DNA from: Pseudobacteriovorax antillogorgiicola
GTDB lineage: Bacteria; Bdellovibrionota_B; Oligoflexia; Oligoflexales; Oligoflexaceae
DNA: 64,000 nt
Direction: 5' to 3'
Assembly (NCBI RefSeq): GCF_900177345.1
Contig: NZ_FWZT01000012.1
Coordinates: forward strand, 62,001-126,000
The translations under genes and the position numbers were made by a program. The notes beneath the pieces are model-generated. The model did no database searches and was not told the DNA's origin. It worked only from the letters and a program-made list of their open reading frames with translations. Position 1 is the stretch's first letter. Each line of letters starts with the position of its first letter. Below are positions 1-9,005 of the stretch, in pieces.

Positions 1-1034
1 AGTACAACATTGGTATTCTAGCGTCTGGCGACCCTCTATTTTTTGGTATTGGCACTTTGCTGATCAAGCGAATTGGAATCGAAAATATCGACATCATTCC
101 GTCGCCTAGTTCAGTTCAGCTGGCCTTCGCAAAAATTGGCAAACCCTGGCAGGACTGTCGGTTTCTCTCCGTCCATGGTCGCCCCTTAGATGGGTTCGTC
201 AATAAGGTTCAAAGCCATCGAAAAGTCGCTGTTCTCACAGATCAGGACCGTTCCCCCCAGCAGATTGCACGCCGACTAATAGACTATAAAGATGAAGCTT
301 GGGCTTTTTGGGTCTGTGAAAACCTTGGTGGAGTTGATGAAAAAGTCACCCACTTTGATCATACTAGAGCCCTTGAAATACACCCTAGCTTTAGCCCACT
401 TAATGTATTGATCATGGAGCGCCCTCCATCGTGGCAGCCAAGACCCGGGATTTCTTTTCAAAGTGAGGAGGCATTTTCTAAACGAATGCCTAGGAAAGGC
501 TTGATCACCAAAAGTGAAGTTAGATTGCTAACGCTCGCCAAGCTCCAGATTCAGCAAGCCGATGTGGTCTGGGACATCGGAGCCGGATCTGGCTCCGTAG
601 CCATCGAAGCAGCCAAGTGCTGCCCTGAAGGCTTTGTCTATGCCGTAGAGTGTGATCCTCAGGGGATTCCTTTCTGCCAGGAGAATATATTTTCGCATCA
701 AGTAGACAACGTTCACTTGCTTGAAGATCGTGCCCCAGAATGCTTCGAAAAGCTGCCTGACCCAGACGCTATATTTGTTGGAGGTAGCAAAGGTTCCTTG
801 CAACAGATTATATCTAAAGGCATGGAGCGACTAAAACCGCAGGGGCGATTGCTTGTGAATGCAGTGACCCTCGATAATGTTGCCGAAGCTCGACAAGCAT
901 TTCAGCAACTCGGAATCCTACCTGAAATGGTCATGATTCAAGTATCAAGGGGCGTTCCATTGGCCGGCAAATACCTCAAGTACGAAGCGCTCAATCCCAT
1001 TCACATGTTTTCAGTGACCAAAGGAGAGTCATAA
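1..1034 (+). CDS. cbiET: Precorrin-6Y/cobalt-precorrin-7 C5,C15-methyltransferase (decarboxylating), CbiE-CbiT fusion, 5' end outside window
   Basis: The frame is open from base 3, so the gene starts upstream of the window; 343 residues are visible. The visible N-terminal part is a tetrapyrrole methylase (CbiE) and includes the motif ASGDPLFFGIG at the very start. From about visible residue 170 a CbiT-type SAM methyltransferase follows, with the glycine-rich loop VWDIGAGSGSVAIEAA. The fused enzyme methylates C5 and C15 of the corrin ring and decarboxylates the C12 side chain. The TTG at 57 lies inside the conserved CbiE region and is not the start. The stop codon TAA overlaps the ATG of the next gene by one base. 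Confidence 0.93.
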   Translation, partial: YNIGILASGDPLFFGIGTLLIKRIGIENIDIIPSPSSVQLAFAKIGKPWQDCRFLSVHGRPLDGFVNKVQSHRKVAVLTDQDRSPQQIARRLIDYKDEAWAFWVCENLGGVDEKVTHFDHTRALEIHPSFSPLNVLIMERPPSWQPRPGISFQSEEAFSKRMPRKGLITKSEVRLLTLAKLQIQQADVVWDIGAGSGSVAIEAAKCCPEGFVYAVECDPQGIPFCQENIFSHQVDNVHLLEDRAPECFEKLPDPDAIFVGGSKGSLQQIISKGMERLKPQGRLLVNAVTLDNVAEARQAFQQLGILPEMVMIQVSRGVPLAGKYLKYEALNPIHMFSVTKGES

Positions 1035-1786
1035 TGCAGATGCAGAAAGGCAAACTCTACGGGGTCGGAGTGGGGCCCGGTGCTCCAGACCTTCTCACCT
1101 TGCGTGCGCTTAAGGTTTTACAATCTGTTGATGTCTTAGCCATTCCCCGACCAAACCCTTGGTCAAAATCCTTGGCTTGGCGGATTGCTGAACCCAACCT
1201 AGAAGATCGAGGCGATCAGGAGAAGCTATTTCTCACTTTCCCTATGACGAAAGACCCCGATGTTCTTGTCCCAGCATGGCAAACGGCCTTCGATGAGATT
1301 GGTGAGCGCCTCGATCAGGGAAAAAATGTGGCTTTCCTAACTCAGGGCGACTGCATGGTCTATAGCACCTTTATCTACCTTTACGATCACGCCCGAGAAA
1401 ACTGGCCGGAAGTTACTATTGAAGTTGTCCCTGCTGTGTCATCGATCAGTGCTGTACCTTCGGCCATCGGCACTCCCCTAGTGGATGGTCAAGAGCGAGT
1501 CGCAGTGCTACCTGCGACTTACGGAACTGAGGACTTGAAAAAAGTCTTACAGGACTTTGACTCTGTGGTGCTGATGAAGGTTGGGTCGGTGATGGACAAG
1601 GTTATAAATGTTCTCGAAGACGAACAACTCCTAGAGAAGGCAGTTTATGTGGAGCGGGCAACAAGCAATCAAGAGCGTATTGTCAGAGACCTCAGGTCGC
1701 TAAAGAACGACAAATGCGTTTACTTCTCAATGGTCGTAGTAAACAAAAAGGAAAGAGCTGGAATACTTCAGGGGAGGGTCCATTGA
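1034..1786 (+). CDS. cbiL: Precorrin-2/cobalt-factor II C20-methyltransferase
   Basis: A 250-residue tetrapyrrole methylase of the CbiL/CobI type, about the usual family length. The SAM-binding N-terminus reads LYGVGVGPGAPDLLTLRA, and residues near 100 carry the family motif FLTQGDCMVYSTF. It methylates C20 of (cobalt-)precorrin-2, the step that commits the ring to cobalamin. The start ATG overlaps the upstream stop by one base, and the stop TGA overlaps the TTG start of cbiG. Sequence alone cannot say whether it prefers the cobalt-loaded substrate; the CbiG neighbour favours that. Confidence 0.92.
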   Translation: MQMQKGKLYGVGVGPGAPDLLTLRALKVLQSVDVLAIPRPNPWSKSLAWRIAEPNLEDRGDQEKLFLTFPMTKDPDVLVPAWQTAFDEIGERLDQGKNVAFLTQGDCMVYSTFIYLYDHARENWPEVTIEVVPAVSSISAVPSAIGTPLVDGQERVAVLPATYGTEDLKKVLQDFDSVVLMKVGSVMDKVINVLEDEQLLEKAVYVERATSNQERIVRDLRSLKNDKCVYFSMVVVNKKERAGILQGRVH

Positions 1787-2901
1787 GCCTACGGAAGCCT
1801 TTTGCAATCTATGGAATTACAAAGCATGGCTTAAAAACCGCTGCCCGCATCAAAGCCGCCTTTCCAGAGGCAGATCTATATGTTTCGAAGAAACTGATGG
1901 GTCAAGCCCCAGCGGACAGCTTGGAACTACCACTTCCCTTCAGCCCTTTGCTTAGAGAAACTTTCCCAGCTTATGACTGCCATATTTTTGTAGTGAGCGT
2001 CGGGGCAGTGGTTCGGATGATTGCACCACTGCTTCAGAATAAAAAAACCGATCCCTCAGTTCTTTGTATTGATGACGCCAATCGTTTCACGATTTGTCTG
2101 TTATCGGGTCATGTAGGGCGAGGCAATGAGTTTACGAGTCGGGTGGCTGAGGCTCTAGGCAATCAAGCCGTGATCACTACCGCTTCGGATTCCATCGGAA
2201 CCCTTACTGTTGATATTTTGGGACGTAAGCTTGGCTGGGTCTTGGAAGACGATCATCACAATGTCACCCGTGGTTGTGCTGCGGTTGTCAACGAAGAGCG
2301 GGTACTGATTGTTCAAGAAACAGGTGAACCAGATTTTTGGCCTCTCGATAAGAAGCTACCACCCGGAGTAGACTACTGTCATAGCCTAGATCATGTACCA
2401 GCACAAACGTTTGATATGCACCTCATCGTATCGGACCGGGATATCCCCAATTTATATCCATATCTCTACAGAAATGCTGTGGTCTACCGCCCTAAGAGCC
2501 TGATCCTAGGTATTGGCTGCGACAGAGGGACTCCATTTGAACTCCTAGAACGTGGTATTCATGGGATCCTCAAAGAATTTAAGCTCAGCTGGAAGTCAAT
2601 AAAGGGGTTAGCTACCATCAGTATCAAAGCCGATGAGCCGGGTCTAGTCGAGCTCGGTAAACGCTACAACTGGCCTTTGATCGCCTACGAACCGAAAGCA
2701 CTGGACGATATGGAAGGCGTCGAGAACCCATCAGAACTTGTTAAGAAGTATACCGGCAGCCGAACCGTAGCGGAGGGTGCAGCACTCAAGCGATCAGGTG
2801 CAACGAGTTTACTTGTCAGTAAACAAAAATATACGGAGCCAAACATCGCTAAGAACATGACTCTAGCTATCTGTAGACTCCCGTTTGATAAAAGGAATTA
2901 G
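1783..2901 (+). CDS. cbiG: Cobalt-precorrin-5A hydrolase
   Basis: A 372-residue CbiG protein. It opens the delta-lactone of cobalt-precorrin-5A, releasing acetaldehyde and starting ring contraction in the oxygen-independent pathway. The N-terminal and central parts contain VVSVGAVVRMIAPLL and LSGHVGRGNEFTSRVAEALG, typical of CbiG. The C-terminal domain begins near LILGIGCDRGTP and ends with GATSLLVSKQKY. I chose the TTG at 1783 because a GGGAGG Shine-Dalgarno sequence lies just upstream and TTGA overlaps the cbiL stop. An earlier in-frame ATG at 1714 would add 23 non-conserved residues inside cbiL. Confidence 0.9.
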   Translation: MSLRKPFAIYGITKHGLKTAARIKAAFPEADLYVSKKLMGQAPADSLELPLPFSPLLRETFPAYDCHIFVVSVGAVVRMIAPLLQNKKTDPSVLCIDDANRFTICLLSGHVGRGNEFTSRVAEALGNQAVITTASDSIGTLTVDILGRKLGWVLEDDHHNVTRGCAAVVNEERVLIVQETGEPDFWPLDKKLPPGVDYCHSLDHVPAQTFDMHLIVSDRDIPNLYPYLYRNAVVYRPKSLILGIGCDRGTPFELLERGIHGILKEFKLSWKSIKGLATISIKADEPGLVELGKRYNWPLIAYEPKALDDMEGVENPSELVKKYTGSRTVAEGAALKRSGATSLLVSKQKYTEPNIAKNMTLAICRLPFDKRN

Positions 2902-2902
2902 C

Positions 2903-3736
2903 ATGGAGCAAAGCAAAATGGGCAAACTCTATGTTGTGGGTATCGGACCTGGTGCTCATGAGCATATTTCGCCAGCAGCCCTAGCAGCGATCGAGGAAGC
3001 TGATCTCGTCGTCGGCTATCAAACCTACATGTTACTCGTGAGAAAGCTTATCAAAGGCAAGGATAAGGTACAAACTGGTATGACCGAAGAAATTGGTCGG
3101 GCTCGAATGGCAGTTGACGAAGCCGCGAATGGTAAGGTTGTCGCTATTATCTCATCGGGAGATGCTGGGGTATATGGCATGGCGACTCTGATGTTTGAAG
3201 TCCTTAAGGAACGAGGCTGGCAGCAGGGTGATGCACCTGACATTCAAGTGATCCCTGGCATGACAGCGCTCAATGCCTGCGCATCCCTGGTAGGAGCACC
3301 TCTAGGTCATGACTCTTGCATGATCTCGCTTAGTGATCTATTGACACCATGGGATATCATCGAGCGTCGCATCGAAGCTGCAGCTTCGTCAGATTTTGTT
3401 ATCGGTCTCTATAACCCCGCAAGTGGCCGGCGCCAACGGCAAATTGTTCGCGCCCAACAGATCGTGTCTCAATACCGCGACCCTACGACTCCAGTAGCGC
3501 TTATTAAAAGCGCTTACAGACATCGTCAAAAAGTAGTTAAAACTGATCTCGAACATATGATCGACTATGAAATTGGGATGCTAACCACGGTGCTAATAGG
3601 TTCGACCCAAACCTACATGTACGAAGGCTATATGGTCACTCCCCGTGGGTATCACCATAAATACGATTTGGAAAGCGGGACTGCAAACCCTGGACAACGG
3701 CCTGGCTTCGGCCTAAACACTGAGACTTTATCATAG
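2903..3736 (+). CDS. cbiH: Precorrin-3B/cobalt-factor III C17-methyltransferase
   Basis: A 277-residue tetrapyrrole methylase. The N-terminus is LYVVGIGPGAHEHISPAA, and it contains ISSGDAGVYGMA and VIPGMTALNACASLVGAPLGHD. The motif FVIGLYNPASGRR is diagnostic for CobJ/CbiH, which methylates C17 and contracts the ring. ATG 2903 is preceded by AAAGGAA and follows the cbiG stop by one base. A TTG at 2885 would add six residues without a good ribosome site. Confidence 0.92.
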   Translation: MEQSKMGKLYVVGIGPGAHEHISPAALAAIEEADLVVGYQTYMLLVRKLIKGKDKVQTGMTEEIGRARMAVDEAANGKVVAIISSGDAGVYGMATLMFEVLKERGWQQGDAPDIQVIPGMTALNACASLVGAPLGHDSCMISLSDLLTPWDIIERRIEAAASSDFVIGLYNPASGRRQRQIVRAQQIVSQYRDPTTPVALIKSAYRHRQKVVKTDLEHMIDYEIGMLTTVLIGSTQTYMYEGYMVTPRGYHHKYDLESGTANPGQRPGFGLNTETLS

Positions 3737-3748
3737 TAGGAGAATATT

Positions 3749-4150
3749 ATGGCGTTGATCGGACGTATCGCTGGCGCGATCTTGCTTAGAACAGAAGAGA
3801 AGTCCTATCTTATCGGCGATCTCAAAGAACCCTGTTCTTTCGAGGATCGAGGGTTTCACCCTCCCCTTGAGCGAGATGTAATCAAACACCCCTTTGTTGA
3901 AATCCAAACCAACGGTAAGGATGTGATTTGCGATGATGACTACGAGCTAGTGGTAACTGAAGATAGCTCTCTCCCATCGAAGATCGTTGATCGCTTTTTG
4001 ATATTCCGCAATGGTTCTATCAGTGAAAGACTCTGGGGGTTGGTCACAGAGTCTTCAGAGGCTGAAGGAAAAAGGGTCAACGCTGAATGGCTCATGCAAA
4101 CTCCCGATGATGTTTGGGAGATCGTTAGAGATTCAGTACTGCGCTGCTAG
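3749..4150 (+). CDS. Unknown 133-aa protein embedded in the cobalamin operon
   Basis: I do not recognise this protein. It is 133 residues, with no signal peptide, no membrane segment and no nucleotide-binding motif. The N-terminus MALIGRIAGAILLRTEEKS is mildly hydrophobic, the middle is acidic (DVICDDDYELVVTED), and two cysteines occur at about residue 28 and in the final pair RC. It has an AGGAGA ribosome site before ATG 3749. It sits 12 bases after cbiH and 9 bases before cbiF, on the same strand with no terminator, so it must be co-transcribed with corrin-ring genes. A role in corrin synthesis is inference from position only. Confidence 0.8.
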   Translation: MALIGRIAGAILLRTEEKSYLIGDLKEPCSFEDRGFHPPLERDVIKHPFVEIQTNGKDVICDDDYELVVTEDSSLPSKIVDRFLIFRNGSISERLWGLVTESSEAEGKRVNAEWLMQTPDDVWEIVRDSVLRC

Positions 4151-4159
4151 GAGATTAAG

Positions 4160-4939
4160 ATGAAGGTATATATTATCGGAGCCGGGCCAGGAGACCCAGA
4201 GCTAATCACGGTGAAAGGTCAGAAGCTGATCAGCACTTGCCCAGTGGTCCTCTATACAGGGTCGCTAGTTCCCCCTGAGGTTATCACCATGGCGAGTGGT
4301 GATGCAAAGGTACTCAATTCAGCTGGGATGACACTCGATGAGATCATGACCGTGATTCAAGAAGCTGCCGACAGTGGTCACGACGTCGCTCGGGTGCACA
4401 CCGGTGATCCCTCAATATTTGGTTCAACAGCTGAGCAAATGCGGCGGATGGATCGACTTGGAATCAGCTATGAGATCGTTCCTGGTGTTTCTTCATTTGT
4501 CGCGGCAGCCGCAGCATTGAACAAAGAACTTACCCTACCGGAAATTTCACAAACGGTGATCATCAGTCGCGGCGAAGGACGAACCCCAGTGCCTTCAAGC
4601 GAACGTTTGGAAGTGCTTGCTCAATCAGGAGCAACCCTTGCTTTGTTCCTAAGCATCACGTTAATCCGAAAAGTGACCCGACAACTGATTCCGTTTTATG
4701 GCGAAGACTGCCCTGTGGCAGTCGTCCATAAGGCAAGCTGCCCTGAACAGATCATCGTGAAGGGCACTTTGAAAGATATTACAAAGAAAGTAACAGAAGC
4801 TAGGATCACGAGCCAATCGATGATTCTGATTGGCAAAGTCTTGGATACTCACGACTTCGCGGAGTCACGCCTCTACGCAGCCGACTTCAGTCACGGCTAT
4901 CGCAAGGCTGAGGTCCAAACTGTTGAGTCTAAATCATGA
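4160..4939 (+). CDS. cbiF: Precorrin-4/cobalt-precorrin-4 C11-methyltransferase
   Basis: A 259-residue CobM/CbiF protein. It has the N-terminal SAM-binding pattern VYIIGAGPGDPELITVKG, the family motif YTGSLVPPEV, HTGDPSIFGSTAEQMRRM near residue 90, and VPGVSSFVAAAAALNKELTLPE. It methylates C11. ATG 4160 has an AGGAG site nine bases upstream. The stop TGA overlaps the ATG of the next gene (ATGA), indicating translational coupling. Confidence 0.94.
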   Translation: MKVYIIGAGPGDPELITVKGQKLISTCPVVLYTGSLVPPEVITMASGDAKVLNSAGMTLDEIMTVIQEAADSGHDVARVHTGDPSIFGSTAEQMRRMDRLGISYEIVPGVSSFVAAAAALNKELTLPEISQTVIISRGEGRTPVPSSERLEVLAQSGATLALFLSITLIRKVTRQLIPFYGEDCPVAVVHKASCPEQIIVKGTLKDITKKVTEARITSQSMILIGKVLDTHDFAESRLYAADFSHGYRKAEVQTVESKS

Positions 4940-6426
4940 GCCTTGTTTATCTAGTTGGGGGCGGCCCTGGAGACCCGCGTTTGCTGACTCTGAGAGCCAA
5001 GGACCTAATAAGTAAGGCAGACCTACTTGCTTACGATGACTTGATTCATCCCCAGATTCTTAGCTTTGCACCTCCCAGTGCCAAACTACTTGCCATTGGA
5101 TATCGGGGTCTTCGTCAGCGTCATGGCTCGGCTCCATTGCTGCATCCAGAAGTGATCGAGGCTGCAAAGGCAGGCAAGACGGTTGTGCGCCTCAAATCTG
5201 GCGATCCGATGATTTTCGGGCGCGCATGGGATGAAGCGAAACTTCTAGAACAGCATAGTATCGCCGTAGAAGTAATTCCGGGAGTCACTGCGGCTGCAGG
5301 AGCGGCAGCTAGTTTCGGCTTGCCGCTGACCCTAAGAGGGATCAGCTCAGGAGTTACCATTGAAACAGGCCATCAAGGAACACAGCAGAGGGACCTCCAA
5401 GAGAACACTCGGGTCGTGTACATGCCTAGGGCAGGAATCAAAGACTATTGCCAGAAGCTATTGGCCAGCAGTCGTTTTTGTTATGATACTCCAGCGATTT
5501 ATGTTACAGCTGCATCGACTCCCCTAGAAGAGCAATACCCGACAACACTTGGTCAGCTTGCTAGCACTATTCATAACTACCGCGGCGGCAGCCCAGGAAT
5601 CGCGATTATTGGTGAAACTGTCAGCTACCGCTTGCGATCTCGGCAACAGGCCCCTCAAGATCGCCCTCTTAGATCAAAACGAATCCTGGTTGGGCGCTTA
5701 AGACCAGGGAATTCTCGCCTCGCAAGAAAGCTGCGAGATCTGGGGGCTGATGTGATTGAAGCGCCTCATGTGAAGTCGGCTCCATTGCAAGACTATGATT
5801 CCTTTGACAAAGCCATCCAGAATCATCACACAAACGAAGTTTGGTTTTTCGCGTCCTCAGAATGTGTGGTGATGTTTTTTCAAAGGCTAGAAAGCCTTCA
5901 ACAGGACATCCGAAACTTCAAGGCTGAGTTTGCAGTTGCTGGGGAGGAGGCCAGTCGCGAACTTAGAAAATATGGAATTCAAGCCAACTCAACAAGCCAT
6001 GGCCTTTGTGAAGACGATTTAGCAAAACACAAGGATACATGTTTCAATAAGTCCATCAAGATCCTTAGCTCTACAAATAGCAAGCCTCTATGGTTAGAGC
6101 ATATTCGACCATGGGCCGCCGAAATCGAGACAATCCCATGTTATGAGCGCACCTTCCAAGCGACAAGGCTAGTATCTCCACCACCGCACTACCTAGCGTT
6201 GCCAAGTTCAACGGTAGTAAAGGCTCTCTGCGACTTCGACTATGGGTTTGATATAACTCAAGTGACCGCTTTTGCTATCGGCCCCAAGACTTACCAAGCA
6301 GCAAAGGCGCGAGGCATCAAAGATGTTTTTATGAGCGAGCATGATCAAATTGAAAGTCTCGTCGACTCCATTGTCAAATATCAACAAACAAGCATGAAGA
6401 CTATCGAGGAAACTTATTATGAATGA
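4936..6426 (+). CDS. cobA-hemD: Uroporphyrinogen-III C-methyltransferase fused to uroporphyrinogen-III synthase
   Basis: A 496-residue two-domain protein. Residues 1-240 are a SUMT-type methylase (YLVGGGPGDPRLLTLRA, LKSGDPMIFGR, VIPGVTAAAGAAASFGLPLT), which makes precorrin-2 from uroporphyrinogen III. Residues about 245-490 resemble a HemD uroporphyrinogen-III synthase: a LVGRLRPGNSRLARKLRDLG start, a central FFASSECVVMFF segment and a late FAIGPKTYQAAKARG segment. The HemD half is divergent, so that call is less certain. There is no CysG-type dehydrogenase/ferrochelatase domain. ATG 4936 overlaps the cbiF stop; the 3' end overlaps cobO by 8 bases. Fusing ring synthesis to the branch-point methylase would channel substrate to B12. 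Confidence 0.88.
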   Translation: MSLVYLVGGGPGDPRLLTLRAKDLISKADLLAYDDLIHPQILSFAPPSAKLLAIGYRGLRQRHGSAPLLHPEVIEAAKAGKTVVRLKSGDPMIFGRAWDEAKLLEQHSIAVEVIPGVTAAAGAAASFGLPLTLRGISSGVTIETGHQGTQQRDLQENTRVVYMPRAGIKDYCQKLLASSRFCYDTPAIYVTAASTPLEEQYPTTLGQLASTIHNYRGGSPGIAIIGETVSYRLRSRQQAPQDRPLRSKRILVGRLRPGNSRLARKLRDLGADVIEAPHVKSAPLQDYDSFDKAIQNHHTNEVWFFASSECVVMFFQRLESLQQDIRNFKAEFAVAGEEASRELRKYGIQANSTSHGLCEDDLAKHKDTCFNKSIKILSSTNSKPLWLEHIRPWAAEIETIPCYERTFQATRLVSPPPHYLALPSSTVVKALCDFDYGFDITQVTAFAIGPKTYQAAKARGIKDVFMSEHDQIESLVDSIVKYQQTSMKTIEETYYE

Positions 6427-6946
6427 AAGCCAGAAAGGGCTGCTCGTCGTATACACAGGACCAGGCAAAGGCAAGACCACAGCTGCATTTGGTATGGCAT
6501 TCCGTGCTTTAGGAAGAGGATTAAAGGTTGGTATTGTTCAGTTTATCAAAGGCAAGTGGCCCACGGGAGAACGACGGTTTGCCGAAACTCTGGATGGAGT
6601 GGACATGTTCGTTATGGGCAAGGGCTTCACCTGGGAGAGTGATGACATCTCTCAAGATAAAAAAGCTGCTGCTGAAGCATGGCAACAGAGCCTCAACTTA
6701 ATTAAAAATGGTCAACACCCGATCGTAATCCTCGATGAAATTACATACGCCATGAATTATGGATTTATTGATAAGAATGAGGTCAAAGACGCTCTGATGA
6801 ACCGACCACCCCACGTAACCGTGGTTGTCACCGGCCGCAATGCGCCTCAGGCGATCTTAGATCACGCTGACCTCATTACAGAGATGCAAGCTGTCCGCCA
6901 CCCTTTCACTCAAGGAGGCAAGGCGCTTATAGGAGTCGATTACTGA
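6419..6946 (+). CDS. cobO: Cob(I)yrinic acid a,c-diamide adenosyltransferase
   Basis: A 175-residue CobO/BtuR-type corrinoid adenosyltransferase. The P-loop GPGKGKTTAAFGMAFRALGR lies at residues 11-30. It is followed by the family motif VGIVQFIKGKWPTGE and the Walker-B-like stretch IVILDEITYAMNYG near residue 105. It transfers the 5'-deoxyadenosyl group of ATP to reduced cobalt. ATG 6419 overlaps the preceding gene by 8 bases, and its stop overlaps cbiA by one base (TGATG). Confidence 0.94.
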   Translation: MNESQKGLLVVYTGPGKGKTTAAFGMAFRALGRGLKVGIVQFIKGKWPTGERRFAETLDGVDMFVMGKGFTWESDDISQDKKAAAEAWQQSLNLIKNGQHPIVILDEITYAMNYGFIDKNEVKDALMNRPPHVTVVVTGRNAPQAILDHADLITEMQAVRHPFTQGGKALIGVDY

Positions 6947-8307
6947 TGGCTCAAATTCCAAGGTTGGTCGTTGCTGGTTTATCCAGTGGCGTCGGCAAAA
7001 CAACTTGTATGGTTGGTCTAACCATTGCTTTGAGACGTCGCGGACTAAAGGTCGCGAGTTTTAAATGCGGCCCTGACTATCTTGACCCAAGTTACCATCA
7101 TCGAGCCAGTCAACAGACCTGTCACAATTTAGATGGCTGGATCATGGGGCAAGATGCCATTCTCGAAACCTTTCAACGTGCTAGCCGAGACGCAGATATT
7201 GCTCTGATTGAAGGAGTGATGGGTTTATTTGATGGTGCTAGCCCTCGTAGTCCCGCTGGCTCTTCGGCGGAGATTGCACGCTGGCTACAAGCCCCTGTTC
7301 TCGTCACAGTTGACGCATCAGGCATGGCAAGAACCATTGCCGCCATCGAATCGGGTTTGTTGCATTTCGAGCCTGATTTGCCGGTGGCAGGCCTTATTAC
7401 CAATTTCGTAGGTTCCCAAAGCCATAAAAATCTGCTGCAGGAAGCGCTTCGCCAACTTCCAGTGATTGGTGGTCTACCAAAGAGGCCTGACCTCGCTTTT
7501 CCGGAGCGACATCTGGGCTTGAGCACCGCTAGGGAGCAAGCCGTCCCCCAGGCACAACTGGAAGCGTGGGCAGATATGGTGGAAGAATGGTTTGATATTG
7601 AGCAAATCCTGGAGATTGCTGGAAACGCACCATCCCTCCCTACCGCAAGTGACGTCATGGAACAGCCTTCTTCTACTCGCTGCCGTATTGCCTACGCTTG
7701 GGACGAAGCCTTTCACTTCTATTACGAAGATAACCTAGCTCGCTTGCGACGCTTAGGCGTTGAACTCGTCCCATTTTCCCCAATCCATGACTCAAGAATT
7801 CCAGACGCTGATGGCCTTTATCTAGGAGGAGGTTATCCTGAACTTTTTGCCACCGAGCTGGCAAACAATAGTGCAATGCTGGCTAGCATTCACAGCTTCG
7901 CTGAACGAGGCAAGCCCATTTACGGAGAATGTGGAGGATTGATTTACCTTTGTGAAAGCCTCCAAGACCTAGATGGCAAAACCCACTCTATGCTTGGGCT
8001 TTTGCCCGGCTATGTAACGATGAAGGACAAACTACAAGCCCTTGGTTATGTTGAAGTTGAAACTCAAGACCCAAGCTTCTTAGGGGATGCAGGAACCCGA
8101 TTCCGTGGCCATCAGTTTCGGTATTCCACTATTGTCATGGATGGTTCGATCACAGAAAGCTATAAGCTACGCAAACGACGAAACCAGGAGCTTAGTCGTG
8201 AAGGCTTTCGCAAGGGACAAATCCTTGGCAGCTATGTCCATGCTCATTGGGCATCAAACCCTCAGATATGCGAGAATTTCATCCAAGCCTGCGAGGCTTT
8301 TCGATGA
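6946..8307 (+). CDS. cbiA: Cobyrinic/hydrogenobyrinic acid a,c-diamide synthase
   Basis: A 453-residue glutamine-dependent amidotransferase that amidates the a and c side chains. The N-terminal synthetase domain carries the P-loop GLSSGVGKTT (residues 10-20) and SFKCGPDYLDPSYH. The C-terminal class I amidotransferase domain carries GLYLGGGYPELFA and the catalytic cysteine in GECGGLIYL near residue 330. Length fits the family (about 450). It overlaps cobO by one base and cbiZ by four (ATGA). The 161-residue antisense frame at 7173-7658 is a shadow of this gene. Confidence 0.94.
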   Translation: MAQIPRLVVAGLSSGVGKTTCMVGLTIALRRRGLKVASFKCGPDYLDPSYHHRASQQTCHNLDGWIMGQDAILETFQRASRDADIALIEGVMGLFDGASPRSPAGSSAEIARWLQAPVLVTVDASGMARTIAAIESGLLHFEPDLPVAGLITNFVGSQSHKNLLQEALRQLPVIGGLPKRPDLAFPERHLGLSTAREQAVPQAQLEAWADMVEEWFDIEQILEIAGNAPSLPTASDVMEQPSSTRCRIAYAWDEAFHFYYEDNLARLRRLGVELVPFSPIHDSRIPDADGLYLGGGYPELFATELANNSAMLASIHSFAERGKPIYGECGGLIYLCESLQDLDGKTHSMLGLLPGYVTMKDKLQALGYVEVETQDPSFLGDAGTRFRGHQFRYSTIVMDGSITESYKLRKRRNQELSREGFRKGQILGSYVHAHWASNPQICENFIQACEAFR

Positions 8308-9005
8308 TAGCAGAATCCGAACAAACCAAAAGCTCAACTCAAGAGCACATGCAGCGGCTGCTGCACGTTCCCTTTCAAAATCCTTGCCGCGTGGCCTCCT
8401 GGGCGATCCTCAACGGCGGTCTGAAACAAGCTTCAGGAGTCGCTTGGCTAAGAGTTTGCTCCGATGACTTACAGCCTCCCGTTGATCCAGCCGCTTTCTT
8501 ACACGATCAGCTCAGTTACGCTGGTCTAGGCAACTGTGTGGGCCTAATGACTAGTGCCCGTTTGGAAAACGCATGCCATCGCCAACAATCATTTGGAAAC
8601 TACTGGATCAAAGCCACAGCAACAGCAGGGCTTGGCAATGCCATGAGAATCGGGGATAACCCGTCACCATCGGGCCGCATTGGAACCATCAACATTGCTG
8701 TTGAGTGTAGCCATGGACTAACGGATGAAGCCCTTATAGAAGGGCTTGCTATGATTACTGAGGCGAAGGTCGCAGCTGTCTTCGATCATCGTATCAGTAG
8801 CTACATGAGCCCTAGACAGGCTACGGGTACAGGAACTGATTGCTGCGTGATAGCTGCCCCCATCACCGAAAAACAGCACTATTACTGCGGCAAACACACA
8901 ACTTTAGGCCACCTTATCGGCGAAGGTGTCTACCATGCTGTTGCCGGTAGCATTTCCAAGTGGATCAAGGACAACCCAAACCATCGCCTTCTAGGAGGAT
9001 TCTGA
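8304..9005 (+). CDS. cbiZ: Adenosylcobinamide amidohydrolase
   Basis: A 233-residue CbiZ-family protein. Hallmarks are AGLGNAMRIGD, GTINIAVECSHGLTDEALIE, a TEAKVAAVFD segment and ATGTGTDCCVIAAP near the C-terminus. CbiZ removes the aminopropanol side chain of adenosylcobinamide to give adenosylcobyric acid, a salvage reaction that lets corrinoids with other side chains be reused. I chose ATG 8304, which overlaps the cbiA stop (ATGA). The ATG at 8247 lies well inside cbiA. Having CbiZ inside a de novo operon that also has cobU is notable. Confidence 0.88.
   Translation: MIAESEQTKSSTQEHMQRLLHVPFQNPCRVASWAILNGGLKQASGVAWLRVCSDDLQPPVDPAAFLHDQLSYAGLGNCVGLMTSARLENACHRQQSFGNYWIKATATAGLGNAMRIGDNPSPSGRIGTINIAVECSHGLTDEALIEGLAMITEAKVAAVFDHRISSYMSPRQATGTGTDCCVIAAPITEKQHYYCGKHTTLGHLIGEGVYHAVAGSISKWIKDNPNHRLLGGF

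Noticed and set aside
7173-7658. 161-codon minus-strand frame opposite cbiA
   Set aside because: Serine/arginine-rich antisense shadow of a well-conserved gene; no ribosome site.
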